Shown here one piece after another: positions 21,014 through 33,235 of a DNA stretch of 43,357 nt. The stretch is taken from assembly GCA_032718475.1 (NCBI GenBank), contig JAUCBJ010003827.1, forward strand, positions 1 to 43,357, read 5' to 3'. The position numbers and the translations under genes were made by a program. Origin of the DNA: Nemertoderma westbladi (taxonomy: Eukaryota > Xenacoelomorpha > Nemertodermatida > Nemertodermatidae). The notes beneath the pieces were generated by a model. The model was not told the DNA's origin and searched no databases. It saw nothing but the letters and a program-made list of their open reading frames with translations. The stretch's first letter is position 1; each line of letters begins with the position of its first letter.

Positions 21014-21201
21014 TTATCGTTTTAAAACTCTTAACCATTACAGTATTATACCAGAACTGCAGTTGCATCATACAGACAGACGTGTCGTATAAGTACTGAT
21101 TAAGTTTACCCTAGTCCCTAGTCGCAACCCTTGCTGTATGTATTATATGACACCATGTGAATTCGAAAGTAACGTTGAGTTATTAGTTCGTCGATTTACT
21201 C

Positions 21202-22797
21202 ATGGATCTTACATCGTCAGCATCTAAAATATCTGTGTCTCGATGTAGTAATCAAACGGATACCGAAAGAAACGCTGCATTAAACCCATCATTGAGTTTA
21301 CCACAAATTCAATGTTTTCCCCAGACAGTCGCTCAACTGCCATTGCAAACTATATTTCGGTTTAATAACCCGGTTGGCACCCCTAATGGCGTCAATGTCA
21401 GTAATACGTCATACCTTCCTATGGGATTCCCTCTGCCCTGTTCCGTCAATCAAACCTCTGGTATACCCGCAAGTGGGTTAGCTGGCGTTGCATTAATCGG
21501 TCACGGTTTAGCGGGCGGGGTTGTCCCTGTACCTCCGAATACAAGGCCGGACCATGCAGGAGTGCCCAGGAGTCTCCCGATTGCATCTTCCAACGCTAGT
21601 GTGCGCCCACTGGTCGGGGGCTCCGGGTTGCAAATGATAGCACCCGCGACATCGCTTGCTACCCCCTACGCGGCTCAAGGTACCTCGTTTCCGATTTCGC
21701 CCACGATTGTTACGGTTTCCAACACCACTTCCACCGATCCTAGGAGAATCGTTGAACTCGCGTCGCACGATAACGATGCAAATCAAACAGCGGCGACTAA
21801 CAGCGCAGACTCGGACAGCGGTGTTTCGGATGGGTCGCGGCCCGTACCGGCGGGTGAGTCAGCACGCCGGCGACGGGAGTTCATACCGGACGTTCAGAAG
21901 GACGGCGTCTACTGGTGTAAACGTCGGAAGAACAACGAAGCGGCCAAGCGATCCCGCGAGAAACGACGACTCACTGACCTCGTTCTTGAGTCAAAGGTCA
22001 TCGATTTGACCAATCAGAACCATCGTCTACAATCCGAGGTAAAGTCGCTGAAGGAGCAGGTTGTTATTCTAACGGAAAAACGTCCGGCAGATAAACCGTC
22101 GGATCGTATAGCTGTCACTCATTCTTCCTTCTTCCCATCGACGATAGCCGATTACGGGTTCCCCCATCGTATGATGTTGGGTGTCTGCCAGCCGCAGCAG
22201 CCGAACTGCTCCCCCAGTAGCAGTCTGGCCCCCAGCGGCTTCGTGCTGCTCCCATCCGGAGTGCAACCCGCCGGCCCACTCCCCTCCGAGGCCGACCTCC
22301 CACTGACTCCCAACAGCCTCCCCAACCATCCAGTACCGCGACTTTCCGTGTCCGACAAGTCGACCTCCTCCGACGAGGAGCAGCGTGTCCCAGCCGCGCC
22401 GCCCGTCGGCCCCTCCGACAACCATTGTGCTAATCTTCAACTTCCCCACAAGCTCCGTCTGAAGGCCGCCCTCTCGGACCCAGGGCGCTCCCACCAAACC
22501 GATACCTCGGTGTGTCTGTCACCAACAGTACCGACATCCTTTCAGAACGGCCACGGTTTAACCAATCACAGCCCTGCATCTCTTCCGACCTCCAATATGG
22601 ATCCCTCAGTCGAGAAGCGGATCTCTGTTATGGCCGAAGAGATTGAGCATCTCAAATATTTGGTTACAGGTAATAAAAACCTTTCTATAAAGGCGGAGAA
22701 ACGTCGTTCTTCGGATAGTTGTGTCTCGCACCATGGCAACGGTAACCATGGCGGCAGTAACAGTGTAAGTTCATCGAGTGACGGATCCCAAACGTAA
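21202..22797 (+). CDS. NFIL3: NFIL3/E4BP4-like bZIP transcription factor
   Basis: The product is a 531-residue nuclear bZIP protein. Residues 222-290 match the NFIL3 type closely: RRRREFIPD, then YWCKRRKNNEAAKRSREKRR (basic region with the N..AA..SR signature), then a zipper with Leu at 262, 269, 276, 283 and 290, a perfect five-step heptad series. Family members bind TTAYGTAA sites as dimers and mostly repress transcription in circadian and immune control; direct function here is inferred. The N-terminal 220 residues and the tail are Ser/Pro/Asn-rich and low in recognisable domains. A second helical segment (MAEEIEHLKYLV, about residues 474-485) lies near the C terminus. The coding region is a single exon, as in vertebrate NFIL3. 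The first Met of the open frame is used; it has no competing upstream in-frame Met in this exon. Confidence 0.93.
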   Translation: MDLTSSASKISVSRCSNQTDTERNAALNPSLSLPQIQCFPQTVAQLPLQTIFRFNNPVGTPNGVNVSNTSYLPMGFPLPCSVNQTSGIPASGLAGVALIGHGLAGGVVPVPPNTRPDHAGVPRSLPIASSNASVRPLVGGSGLQMIAPATSLATPYAAQGTSFPISPTIVTVSNTTSTDPRRIVELASHDNDANQTAATNSADSDSGVSDGSRPVPAGESARRRREFIPDVQKDGVYWCKRRKNNEAAKRSREKRRLTDLVLESKVIDLTNQNHRLQSEVKSLKEQVVILTEKRPADKPSDRIAVTHSSFFPSTIADYGFPHRMMLGVCQPQQPNCSPSSSLAPSGFVLLPSGVQPAGPLPSEADLPLTPNSLPNHPVPRLSVSDKSTSSDEEQRVPAAPPVGPSDNHCANLQLPHKLRLKAALSDPGRSHQTDTSVCLSPTVPTSFQNGHGLTNHSPASLPTSNMDPSVEKRISVMAEEIEHLKYLVTGNKNLSIKAEKRRSSDSCVSHHGNGNHGGSNSVSSSSDGSQT

Positions 22798-23377
22798 CCC
22801 GTTCCGCCAACTCCCATCCTATTGTTCGGAATGTTTCCCCTTGTTCTAGAACAGCCGTATGTTTTTTTAATATAATATATTCATTATTAACTTAGGAGTT
22901 TAGGAGAAGCGGCCACGTAATTACCCACCACTGAGTATTACTACTTATTGAATGAAAGTAGCTGGTACTTAGTTTAATGGCCACTACCCAGTTATACAGT
23001 ATCTTCACGGTAACTGTCTATTTAAAACAGTTCACTTTTTATAACAATGTGTAAAAGATTTAAAATATACTAACTTTTTTATTTCCTATAAACTATAGCA
23101 ATTAGAAACTAATTAAATTAATTATACTTTGTGTTCTGCATTTTATTAGAAATATTATATTACTTCGTTGCTATCTGTAATATTCTCGTAGGGTCTCACT
23201 TCACACATATTAGGCCTATATATTTTCTACACTACGGCACATTTGAATAGATTTAGTTTAGCGAGAAGTATATATGTAGGTTTTAGCGGAACGGCGTCTG
23301 ATATTTAATGCGAGGGTTTAATCTACTGACATACGGGCGCACTGCGGACACGTCAGCGAAACATTGGATAAGCATCT
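22798..23377. other. 3' UTR and downstream of the NFIL3-like gene
   Basis: Non-coding AT-rich DNA. A TTCTAGAA palindrome lies near 22846, about 50 bp after the stop codon. A candidate poly(A) signal is listed separately. Confidence 0.5.
23112..23117 (+). terminator. Candidate poly(A) signal ATTAAA
   Basis: ATTAAA, the common variant signal, is followed within 15-35 bases by T/G-rich TTTGTGTTCTGCATTTT. That would give a 3' UTR of about 330-350 nt. It is a single-site call; an AATAAA at 23827-23832 is the alternative but lies inside a transposon. Confidence 0.3.
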
Positions 23378-23587
23378 GGCTTAGCATCTGTCACAGTCGG
23401 TACCTACTAGTACCGTCCCACTGCTTAGCATCTGTCACAGTCGGTACCTACTAGTACTGCCCCACTGCTTAGCATCTGTCACAATCGGTACCTACTAGTA
23501 CTGACCTACTGCTTAGCATCTGTCACAGTCGGTACCTACTAGTACCGTCCCACTGCTTAGCATCTGTCACAATCGGTACCTACTAGT
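23378..23587 (+). repeat. 44-bp minisatellite, first segment
   Basis: Five units of a 44-bp repeat with CACTGCTTAGCATCTGTCAC and then GGTACCTACTAGTACTG. The array is cut by a hAT-like insertion and continues in phase at 24957. Confidence 0.92.
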
Positions 23588-24956
23588 TAGTGTTGAGAAC
23601 TGTAACTGTAATTATACTGTAACTGCAACTGTAACTGAATGGTTTTGATGATTTTTTTGATACTGTAACTATAACTGTAACTGTAATTGCGAATTTTGAA
23701 TACTGTAACTGTAACTGAAACTGTAATTACGAATTTTGAATACTGTAACTGAAACTGAAATTAACAAAATCCGATTCAGTTCTCAACCACACAATTAACA
23801 TGAATGAGCATTTAAAACAGTATTGTAATAAAGTATAGAGTATAGTTTAATAAATGAATAACAGTGGTTACCATATATGGTTACCATATATAATAGGTAT
23901 CATTTTTAAAACATTGTTATAAAAAAACAATCTCATTTTTTCCACATCTGAACAAAACCATAATATTACACAATATAAAATCAAAGACCCATTGTCCACT
24001 TAGCTCAAATGTGATTTATTTGGCGAGTCAAGTTAGTGAACGAAGATCTACAGTAGCATAAAGTCTATGTTTATCTGTCTCAACTATTAGACTATCACCT
24101 ATCAGCCTTATCACCACTTTGGTTTCATATTAAATGTAAATGTTTTAGATAAACAAAGTTAGGCCTAATGGTAGAGGGATATTAACGGATTTTACATTAT
24201 TAATTATTAATGTTTTTACCGGTACTATTAATATCACAATCACACTAGAGGCACACTGGAAATTAAATTTTGATCAAGTTTGCCATTATAAATTACAAAA
24301 TTAAACTTAAAAGTGAAAGGAGCAGCTTATCGAGGTGGGTCTAACCAAAACAATAAATATATGATTACTAAAACAAATTACGAATTAAGGAAAATGAGCA
24401 GGATTCAGAACCATGGCTTTATAACCAAAACAATAAATGATAACAATAAGTGTACAAGCACTGAAACAAGTTGTACAGTAAAATGTGGGTGCCTTTAGTT
24501 GATCTTGTGACCGCCACTTTCATTACATACAGTACTATCAGTAGGCCCTATATTAGTTACAAACTATTACCATAGAGTGGGTCCAACTTTCCTACAACAA
24601 CTACCTATTAGCTCTAGAAAGAGGACGTTTCGTAATGAACATTATTATTAGCATATATAACAGTAATATATTAAAGTGCCTCATTTTTAGTTTCAGATGA
24701 CTGCTTACTACGTGAGATCATATATATTGAATCTATAACTGAAACTGTAACTGAAACTGAAATGCTCAATTTTGTAATACTGAAACTGTAACTGTAACTG
24801 AAATGTTACACTTTGTAATACTGAAACTGTAACTGTAACTGAAATGTTACACTTTGTAATACTGAAACTGCAACTGTAACTGAAATGCAAAACTTTGAAT
24901 ACTGAAACTGCAACTGTAACTGAAATTAGTCAAAATTGATTCAGTTCTCAACACTA
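23588..24956. mobile_element. hAT-like element with AACTGT-repeat ends
   Basis: The 1369-bp element has TAGTGTTGAGAACTG inverted ends and a perfect 8-bp duplication CTACTAGT (23580-23587 and 24957-24964). It sits inside the 44-bp minisatellite. Degenerate AACTGTAACTG repeats lie inside each end (23597-23760 and 24735-24930). The interior is AT-rich with no transposase. The 8-bp duplication and TAGNG end fit hAT; non-autonomous. Confidence 0.88.
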
Positions 24957-25880
24957 CTACTAGTACTGACCCACTGCTTAGCATCTGTCACAATCGGTAC
25001 CTACTAGTACTGCCCCACTGCTTAGCATCTGTCACAGTCGGTACCTACTAGTACTGTCCCACTGCTTAGCATCTGTCACAGTCAGTACCTACTAGTACTA
25101 CCCCACTGCTTAGCATCTGTCACAGTCGGTACCTACTAGTACTGTCCCACTGCTTAGCATCTGTCACAGTCAGTACCTACTAGTACCGTCCCACTGCTTA
25201 GCATCTGTCACAATCGGTACCTACTAGTACTGCCCCACTGCTTAGCATCTGTCACAGTCGGTACCTACGAGTACTGCCCCACTGCTTAGCATCTGTCACA
25301 GTCAGTACCTACTAGTACCGTCCCACTGCTTAGCATCTGTCACAATCGGTACCTACTAGTACTGCCCCACTGCTTAGCATCTGTCACAGTCGGTACCTAC
25401 GAGTACTGCCCCACTGCTTAGCATCTGTCACAGTCGGTACCTACGAGTACTGCCCCACTGCTTAGCATCTGTCACAGTCAGTACCTACTAGTACTGCCCC
25501 ACTGCTTAGCATCTGTCACAGTCAGTACCTACTAGTACTGTCCCACTGCTTAGCATCTGTCACAGTCGGTACCTACTATTACTGTCCCACTGCTTAGCAT
25601 CTGTCACAATCGGTACCTACTAGTACTGCCCCACTGCTTAGCATCTGTCACAGTCGGTACCTACTAGTACTGCCCCACTGCTTAGCATCTGTCACAGTCG
25701 GTACCTACTAGTACTGCCCCACTGCTTAGCATCTGTCACCGTCGGTACCTACTAGTACTGTCCCACTGCTTAGCATCTGTCACAGTCGGTACCTACTAGT
25801 ACTGCCCCACTGCTTAGCATCTGTCACCGTCGGTACCTACTAGTACTGTCCCACTGCTTAGCATCTGTCACAGTCGGTAC
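24957..25880 (+). repeat. 44-bp minisatellite, middle segment
   Basis: About 21 units of the 44-bp repeat, with few substitutions (CAGTCGG/CAATCGG/CAGTCAG, TAGTACTG/GAGTACTG, GCCCC/GTCCC). Some variants recur at several-unit intervals, suggesting block duplication. No coding frame. Confidence 0.93.
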
Positions 25881-27597
25881 TAGAGTTGTAACAGAGACCT
25901 GTCACTGATCTCTGATCTCTGGATTCTCCGGGTAATTTTTTGGTCTCTGGATAGGTCTCTGGTTCCCGGGTAGCCTATTGAAAACAGACAGTTTACCCAG
26001 AGATCAGTGATTTTACAAATTAGAAATATATATTTAAAAATAGATCCTGTACAACACAAAATGTGAAATTAAGATTATTTTTCACAAATTTTTTACAATT
26101 AATAATTTCTTTAATTTTTAACTATTTTTAATACTCATCTTCAACAAAATTATATATTCACTTTTACACTATTTTTAATCTAACTCTAAATGTTACTCAA
26201 ACTAAATGTACCGATAATATTATATTTAATTAATTTAAGGCGCGTTTAATTTTAAGTTAAATTAGCACCTAAAGATGGTTCTTATTTAAGGATAAAGGTG
26301 CTTAATTTGAGCACACATAATGTTTAAAAGTGAAAGAAAGGGCTGATCTCCATTCAACTTGTTGTAGGATAGATAATATGACGACCAAATGAAGAAAACG
26401 AGCGTAACGAGGCTTGTAAATGGGGCTATAGTAGAGTACCATACCTGTGCACCGTATTTGTAATTTACTAAGTTTATTTTATAGTACATTGAATGAAATG
26501 TATATGATTTGAACAATTGTAAAATAAGTGCCTTTAATTAACAAAGTAGCAGTACCTATGGCGCAAAACAAATTTATGTAACATATTATGGCTCTCTTAC
26601 AGTTTGCCGTGCCACCTATTGCTATAATGACACGGTAAAGTGTAATAGGACTGAGAAGCTCTCTTACAGTTTGCCGAGCCACCTATATATTCAATATAAT
26701 TCAAAAAAATATAATTGTTATAATTATATAATATATATTTACGCAAGTGATACTGTAATTTACTCTACGTACAATTACATTTTGTTACGTCTTGTGTAGC
26801 TAATGTTTTTATTGTTTGTTACTAAACCGGGTACACTTCCTTCACTTCCTTCTAGTTTCCCTAATTATGAAATGATCTATTAAAAACTATCATTTTATTA
26901 TATCATAAAATTGCTAAAATGGCAAGCTAGCTAGTTTTTCTTTCTTGTCTTTTAAATGTTCTAGAGCATTATCAATCTATTTCATATAAAAATGTTGTTC
27001 TAGAACAAATATTTTTTGTTCTAGAACAAAAAATACAAAGCACTAGCTAACTTGTTAATTTTTTATTGTATGTTATCTTTGTATAATTTTTTTTACTAGC
27101 TAGTTTTTGTTTATTTTTTAATGTTCTAGAACATATTCTATACATTTAATATAAAAATTTTGTTCTAGAACAAATATTTTTTGTTCTAGAACAAATATTT
27201 TAAGATCATTTTATTATATCAAAATATGGCTATAATGGCACGGTAAAGTGTAAGAGTCCCCCCATATTATTAACAATAACAAAATAAGAACGAATTAATA
27301 AACAAATAACCAAATTAATAATAATTAAGTCCCCCAACCTGTACGTGTACGTGCGCTTATTTTATTCCAATGGGTCAGGGTTGACATGGGTTGGAGTTAC
27401 TGTAATTCAACCATATAAAAATAGTTATCAGTCCATATGTACCTGTTTGTGCTTTATGGGACTAATCAAAATGTAAGTACAAAAATAAGCCAAGTCTCTG
27501 ATCTCTGGGTCTGGTCTCCGGTATTTTTCAAAATAATTATCTGGGTAGGTCTCTGGTTTACCGGGATTAAGAAAAACAGGTCTTTGTTGTAACTCTA
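25881..27597. mobile_element. hAT-like element with TCTCTGG-repeat ends
   Basis: The 1717-bp element has inverted ends TAGAGTTGTAACAGAGACC (left) and TAGAGTTACAACAAAGACC (right, inverted). An exact 8-bp duplication, GTCGGTAC, flanks it (25873-25880 and 27598-27605). Degenerate GATCTCTGGTCTCTGG-type repeats lie inside both ends. The AT-rich interior has no transposase. It is the second hAT-like insertion into the same 44-bp minisatellite. Confidence 0.87.
26930..27205 (+). repeat. Duplicated block with TTGTTCTAGAACAA palindromes
   Basis: Two diverged copies (about 26930-27045 and 27100-27210) each carry CTAGCTAGTTTTT, an AATGTTCTAGA word, and a pair of TTGTTCTAGAACAA palindromes spaced by ATATTTT. 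The core TTCTAGAA fits the TTCnnGAA dimer of a heat-shock element. It lies inside the hAT-like element at 25881-27597. Confidence 0.6.
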
Positions 27598-27740
27598 GTC
27601 GGTACCTACTAGTACTGCCCCACTGCTTAGCAACTGTCACAATCGGTACCTACTAGTACTGCCCCACTGCTTAGCAACTGTCACAATCGGTACCTACTAG
27701 TACTGCCCCACTGCTTAGCATCTGTCACGGTCAGTACCTA
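27598..27740 (+). repeat. 44-bp minisatellite, last segment
   Basis: About three units, continuing in phase after the hAT-like insertion and ending in CACGGTCAGTACCTATTATG. Two units share CTTAGCAACTGTCAC in place of CTTAGCATCTGTCAC. Confidence 0.9.
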
Positions 27741-28030
27741 TTATGTTACATCCCTCTTTCTTTCAATCTGTAGTTTGTTATTGTTTATAGTCTGCCGTAA
27801 CATTACTGTGCTAGTATTTACTAAGCCTATGATATTATTATTTACTTCACTTTTACTTGTTTGTACTTATATTTAGTTATGCCTACTATAATTATTATTT
27901 AGTACTTACGTTAATATTAATACATTACATACATACATATTGATTCTAATATTGATATTATTATGTGGCATCCGGTTTATATCTATAATGTAATATGTAC
28001 ATAATATGTACACATATAGGATAGGTACGT
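27741..28030. other. AT-rich non-coding sequence
   Basis: No gene or element seen. Confidence 0.5.
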
Positions 28031-28035
28031 TTTAA

Positions 28036-28610
28036 GTATACACTATAATACACCAGTATACACTATAATACATCAGTATACACTATAATACACCAGTATA
28101 CACTATAATACACCAGTATACACTATAATACACCAGTATACACTATAATACACCAGTATTCACTATAATACACCAGTATACACTATAATACACCAGTATA
28201 CACTATAATACACCAGTATACACTATAATACACCAGTATACACTATAATACACCAGTATACACTATAATACACCAGTATACACTATAATACACCAGTATA
28301 CACTATAATACACCAGTATACACTATAATACACCAGTATACACTATAATACACCAGTATACACTATAATACACCAGTATACACTATAATACACCAGTATA
28401 CACTATAATACACCAGTATACACTATAATACACCAGTATACACTATAATACACCAGTATACACGAAAAAATACACCAGTATACACTATAATACACCAGTA
28501 TACACAATAATACACCAGTATACACTATAATACACCAGTATACACTATAATACACCAGTATACACTATGATACACCAGTATACACTATAATACACTATAA
28601 TATACCATGT
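28036..28610 (+). repeat. 20-bp minisatellite
   Basis: About 28 nearly identical units of CACTATAATACACCAGTATA. Only a few variants occur (TATTCACT, CATCAG, CACGAAAAAATA at about 28463, CTATGATA). High uniformity indicates recent expansion. Confidence 0.96.
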
Positions 28611-31600
28611 CCCTTTCACGCCCTATGTTATATAAAGATAATTTAATTTTCTGATGGGAACTAAAAATTATATTAATATTGTGTCGCTTTTGAAACTTAA
28701 TTACCGGTACCGGTATTTAATAATACATTATTTTTTCATTGGGAACTAACGACAATATATTATTCTCAGGTATAATCTGATCGATATTCATAAACATTGA
28801 AAAAATATTTGGAATTCTTAACTCAGGTTTTTCTAATAGATATTTGAAATAGTAATTAAAAATGAAATTAAAAATCCGTTTCCTGTGTATACATATATAC
28901 AACATATAAATATTGGGGTGACGTTTTATCAGAAAAATCAATAACATTACGGGACATGGTGTACATTATTATCAAACCAAAAGTTGTTAACTTACTTATA
29001 TTTAGAACGAATATGATATCATTTGGGAATGAAAATACAATCTGAGAGTCAACTAATACGTATCGGTACATTAATATTAACTAATCCGTTGTTGTACGTA
29101 CATGACGTGTACACAGAACACACCCCTTGTGGATGGAAACGGTTTGTATAATAATTAATAATATATACTTATTGCAAGACGTCCAATCAATTAATTATTA
29201 TCTATTGCATATCATGGCATTATAATATATTATAAAATACTCGTAGTTTGTAGAAATCAATGGATGAGTTTTATTAATGTTCTATGAATATTCATATGAA
29301 GTAATAATCCCTCATTTATAATGTAATTAACAGAATAAATTACGTTGGTAAAAGTTAAACCTCCGTTTAATTGGTATTATATTTTATATATTTAATAATT
29401 ACTAATAATATGTCATTGACAAGGTCCCATAATTATTCAAACATCAACTTAATCTTCTTTAATCATGTTATTATTGTTAATTTCTAACTTGCTTTTGTTA
29501 ATTAATGTCAATTACACAGGGTCACCAACCACCACCTTCTTGGCTTTGTTTTAAATTTAAATTAGTTGGTATCAGTTTGTTATTCGGTTTTGTCAGACTA
29601 ATTATTGTGTTTCAGATTTAGATGTAACTATTTATTTAATATGCACTCGCTCAGGTTTTACACCGTGTATCTTGTTACATTATACACACACTCAGGTGTT
29701 TCAATGCAATATTATAGGGTTTTCCGTGCATTTGTTGTTCTATGTTTTTTGTTCATGTCTTTTTGCGTTTCAAATTATTAGGAATTATTTAATTAGCAAA
29801 TTTTTCTCAAATCGGCATAATATATTTATCTTTAGTCGCGGCATATATTATTCGATGCTTAGTACTAATGTTAGGGAGTTGGTTGTTTACTTGCTTTACA
29901 TAAAATATTATGTCTGACATCTCAATTTGTTATATTTTAGCAGATTTTTGAATTATTCAAATCAACCTCACTCGCATATGATAATTGGTATTACAAAATT
30001 ATTTACAAAATAAATTTTTGTAAAGTGTCTACTTTATCATATATTATGTATTAATTGTGACCAAATATATTTTATTTTCTTGTACAACAGTATATAACAT
30101 AGATTACAAAATATTAAATTAATATTGAATTATGTATTGAATAAGTCACAATAATTACACTCATTGTGGCACTGTAAGTAGAACTTTTGATTGCATTCCG
30201 GCCCTCGACTTCTACCCAGATTAACTCGTTCCGTACCGGTACTGTAATCAATAATTCGCTACTTTACTATCCTCTGCCTGTATAGATTATCTTGAATCCA
30301 ATTAAATTTTGTTTCAATTTCTATAGATTCTTACAACCGTTATATATCTGCATCTGATAATTATTATTGATGTTACTGATTTGTTCTTATCATTAAAGTA
30401 TAATCCGTTGATGAGGGATGGTTACTAAGTAACAAACCACTTTTATAGAGTTAGGAATCAATTTTATTTTGCATGACTGACTTTTAATTGAACATGGTGT
30501 TTGTGATGACTTATTTTTAATTGTGTTTATTAGTTTGTAATGTAGTTTTGTAGGTATTTAGTGAATTTATTACTATATTATGCTTTTTTAGTTTGTGCTT
30601 GCTTATATGCTTATATTTTTGTGCTTATAATCTGGCTTATGTATCTAGCTAGTAGCAGTTGTTAATTTTAGTCTGTATATTATATATTTTGCTTTAAGCC
30701 TCGTTTACACCTTCTGGTAGTAAAATCTACCATATTTTGTGACGACATTTTTCTTCAGTTTTTTGGCTCAAAATTCAAAAACTGTGAATGAAGAGGTTCA
30801 ATGATAAAAATATCGGAAATTTTTTATAGCAATTTTATTTAGAACACGACCGGTGTTTTTCCACGGTTTTTCTCACATTCTTTCCGTCAGAAAAAAATTT
30901 TCAAAAATGATCAAACTTTTGAGAAAGTTACCTCGTGGCAAATTTTCTGAATTTTACATGTTTAAAATAAAATCAAGCCAGATCAGCAATATAGGAATTT
31001 TAATGGGTTAGAGAATTTTTATATTAATTTTTTATTAACATTTCCCTGCTGTTAATAACTTGTTTGACAAAATCAGCTTTTACTCAATCCAATACAATAA
31101 ATATTATTGTAATGCCATTCATGCAATAAAATATGTCTTCCTTAATATCTAAAAATTAATCTTCAAACAATCTGTTTATCGACTCAATTTGTATCTTTTT
31201 AAATGTCATATTTGAATGAATAATTTCCAAGCAAATTAAAATTTGTCCGGTGTGCCTGTACACTGCTCAATATTTATGCTGTCCGAAATTTCAAGCTTTT
31301 TGTATATAAAAGGGTATACCGGTACTTGTCTTTTGAATATGATCTTAATTTCGATCTGTCTTATCTATCACAAAATATATTGTTATTGTGCAAACCTGGC
31401 TTTAATTTAGTTTGTGTTTATGCAGTAGCCTAGACATTTTACTAATAATTCAATTCACTTATTTCGTACAGTATATCTACTAATCTATTACTAGTAGGGG
31501 TTTATTTTATTTGATTTTAATTGCCTTGTGACGTCGATTTTGATAATATTAGACACAAACAGTTTGTCAATTTCATTGGATCATTATTGCAATAATTTTT

Positions 31601-31746
31601 ATTATAATGGGATGTTTAAGGTACAAGCCAGATAAGCGGGGTGGGGTCCTATAATACGGTCGGTACCCATATCTGGTCGATAATATGGTTAAGGAGTGTA
31701 TATTGTTTGACTATAAACAATTAAATCATGGGGTAACATACCCTTC
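28611..31746. other. 3.1-kb AT-rich gene-free stretch
   Basis: No convincing coding region was found on either strand. Short frames (28717-28947, 28868-29071, 29672-29917) lack recognisable domains. No tandem array was found. AAGCCTCGTTTACACC near 30706 resembles a transposon edge but has no partner. Confidence 0.5.
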
Positions 31747-31750
31747 TTAA

Positions 31751-32792
31751 GGGGACCATTGTCCGCAACAAAAGTGAAACTTTCGAAAATTTGCAAAATT
31801 TCAAGACAATTTTATTCTTAAATTGTTACTTTTTCGCTCGAAATTACCCCAAAATCGGGAGAACAAGTTGCACTTTATTTCCCTAGTGAAAAAAAGTAAC
31901 CCATAGGATTGCATTGATTTTACTTTTTTTCCCGGCGAAAAAAAGTAAAATAAAATATTTTTGGTGGAATTTCTTAAATTTTATTAAATCTGTTGGAAAG
32001 AGCATCGACGTAGAAAAGGTTTGCACGTAATTTGAGTAAAATCCATTCACAAACTCAAAATTTATTGTAACTTTAGTGTCTGCCAGGCGTACTCCAAAAC
32101 GGAACTCAATATCCAATATTCTTGGTTTATGTAGTTAAGCGGCTCTCAAGTGGCGTAATAATTATTCGAGAACACTAAATTATTTAACTTTGAGTAAGGC
32201 AGCATCAGGAGTTGAAGAGTACAATAATTGGAATCGCAGTAACTATGGAAGCAATATAGTAAAATACTCTATATACAGTTAAATTTATTTTGTAACACTA
32301 TATCGCTCTATCTTTTATTAAAGAATGGAGCAACAAAAAGGTACCAATTTAAGAATAAATTTACGTATTACATGGGAAAAAACGTAGAACAATTTTTTTC
32401 CCATGTAATAAATAATTATTTTATCTGTTTTTGAATGATTGAATGATTCTTTTACAACAAAACAGCACTTTTCAACAACTGTATTAAAGGATAATATTCA
32501 TGACTCTCTGTATAAAACAACCTTTTTTTTCAGTTTGTCGATTTTACTTTTTTTCATCACTAAATTCCCTACTACTTTTTTATTTTTTACTCTATTGTCA
32601 TCAAACTTATACCAAAATGTCCAGCCGCTTTCGGGCTACAATCCTGGGTGGTTTTGTAAAACACGACCATTTGGATCTTCTAGACCCAATTTTGTAACTG
32701 CTACCCTTTGTCTATCACTAATGAAGTTTCAGTAGTTTTATAAATGAAGTAGCTTTATAAATAAAGAAAATAGATTTGAGGTAATGGTCCCC
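31751..32792. mobile_element. TTAA-flanked non-autonomous DNA element
   Basis: The 1042-bp element has inverted ends GGGGACCATT, flanked by TTAA at 31747-31750 and 32793-32796. TTAA duplication is typical of piggyBac and Kolobok elements; the GGGG terminus does not decide between them. The interior has no transposase. Confidence 0.7.
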
Positions 32793-32796
32793 TTAA

Positions 32797-33235
32797 CCGT
32801 GGCTCTTTCTTGGTTTGTTAAAATATTAAGAAATGAATCGGCAAAGGCGTGCTCTGTCTCAGTCTGAATCAAACCGTATTCTTTCAGTATGATTGTACCA
32901 TATTCTACGGTCACGCTGAGGTAAGGCCTAACACTAAGTCATTCATCACAGATGCAGACAGTACAAGCTACAAAGGTCGTTACCGCCGGTAACGGTCGTT
33001 ATCGTTACCGGTGCTGTACCGCGTATGGTGTCAGTTTCATTCATTCTGTTGCTACCTACTGAATGAATGAACAGAACAAGCTACATAGCAGGTCGTTGCT
33101 GGTACCATACGGCACTCAATCTAATATACAGTTAATACCAGATAAAGTAACTTTTTCTCACACATCCGACCCTCTTTACATTTTGTCACTCATCGCATAT
33201 CTCGTTTGTTTATAAATATTCGCAATGAGGACTAG
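32797..33235. other. Non-coding sequence
   Basis: No gene. A self-complementary TACCGCCGGTAACGG / CGTTACCGGTGC cluster lies near 32980-33015. An ATTCATTCTGTT / GAATGAATGAACAG inverted pair lies near 33040-33075. Confidence 0.4.

Noticed and set aside
22069-22497. Minus-strand frames within the NFIL3-like gene
   Set aside because: They are shadows of the real coding strand with low-complexity composition.
29672-29917. A small hydrophobic open frame in the AT-rich stretch
   Set aside because: Phe/Tyr/Ile-rich composition is expected from AT-rich DNA; no homology or context supports it.
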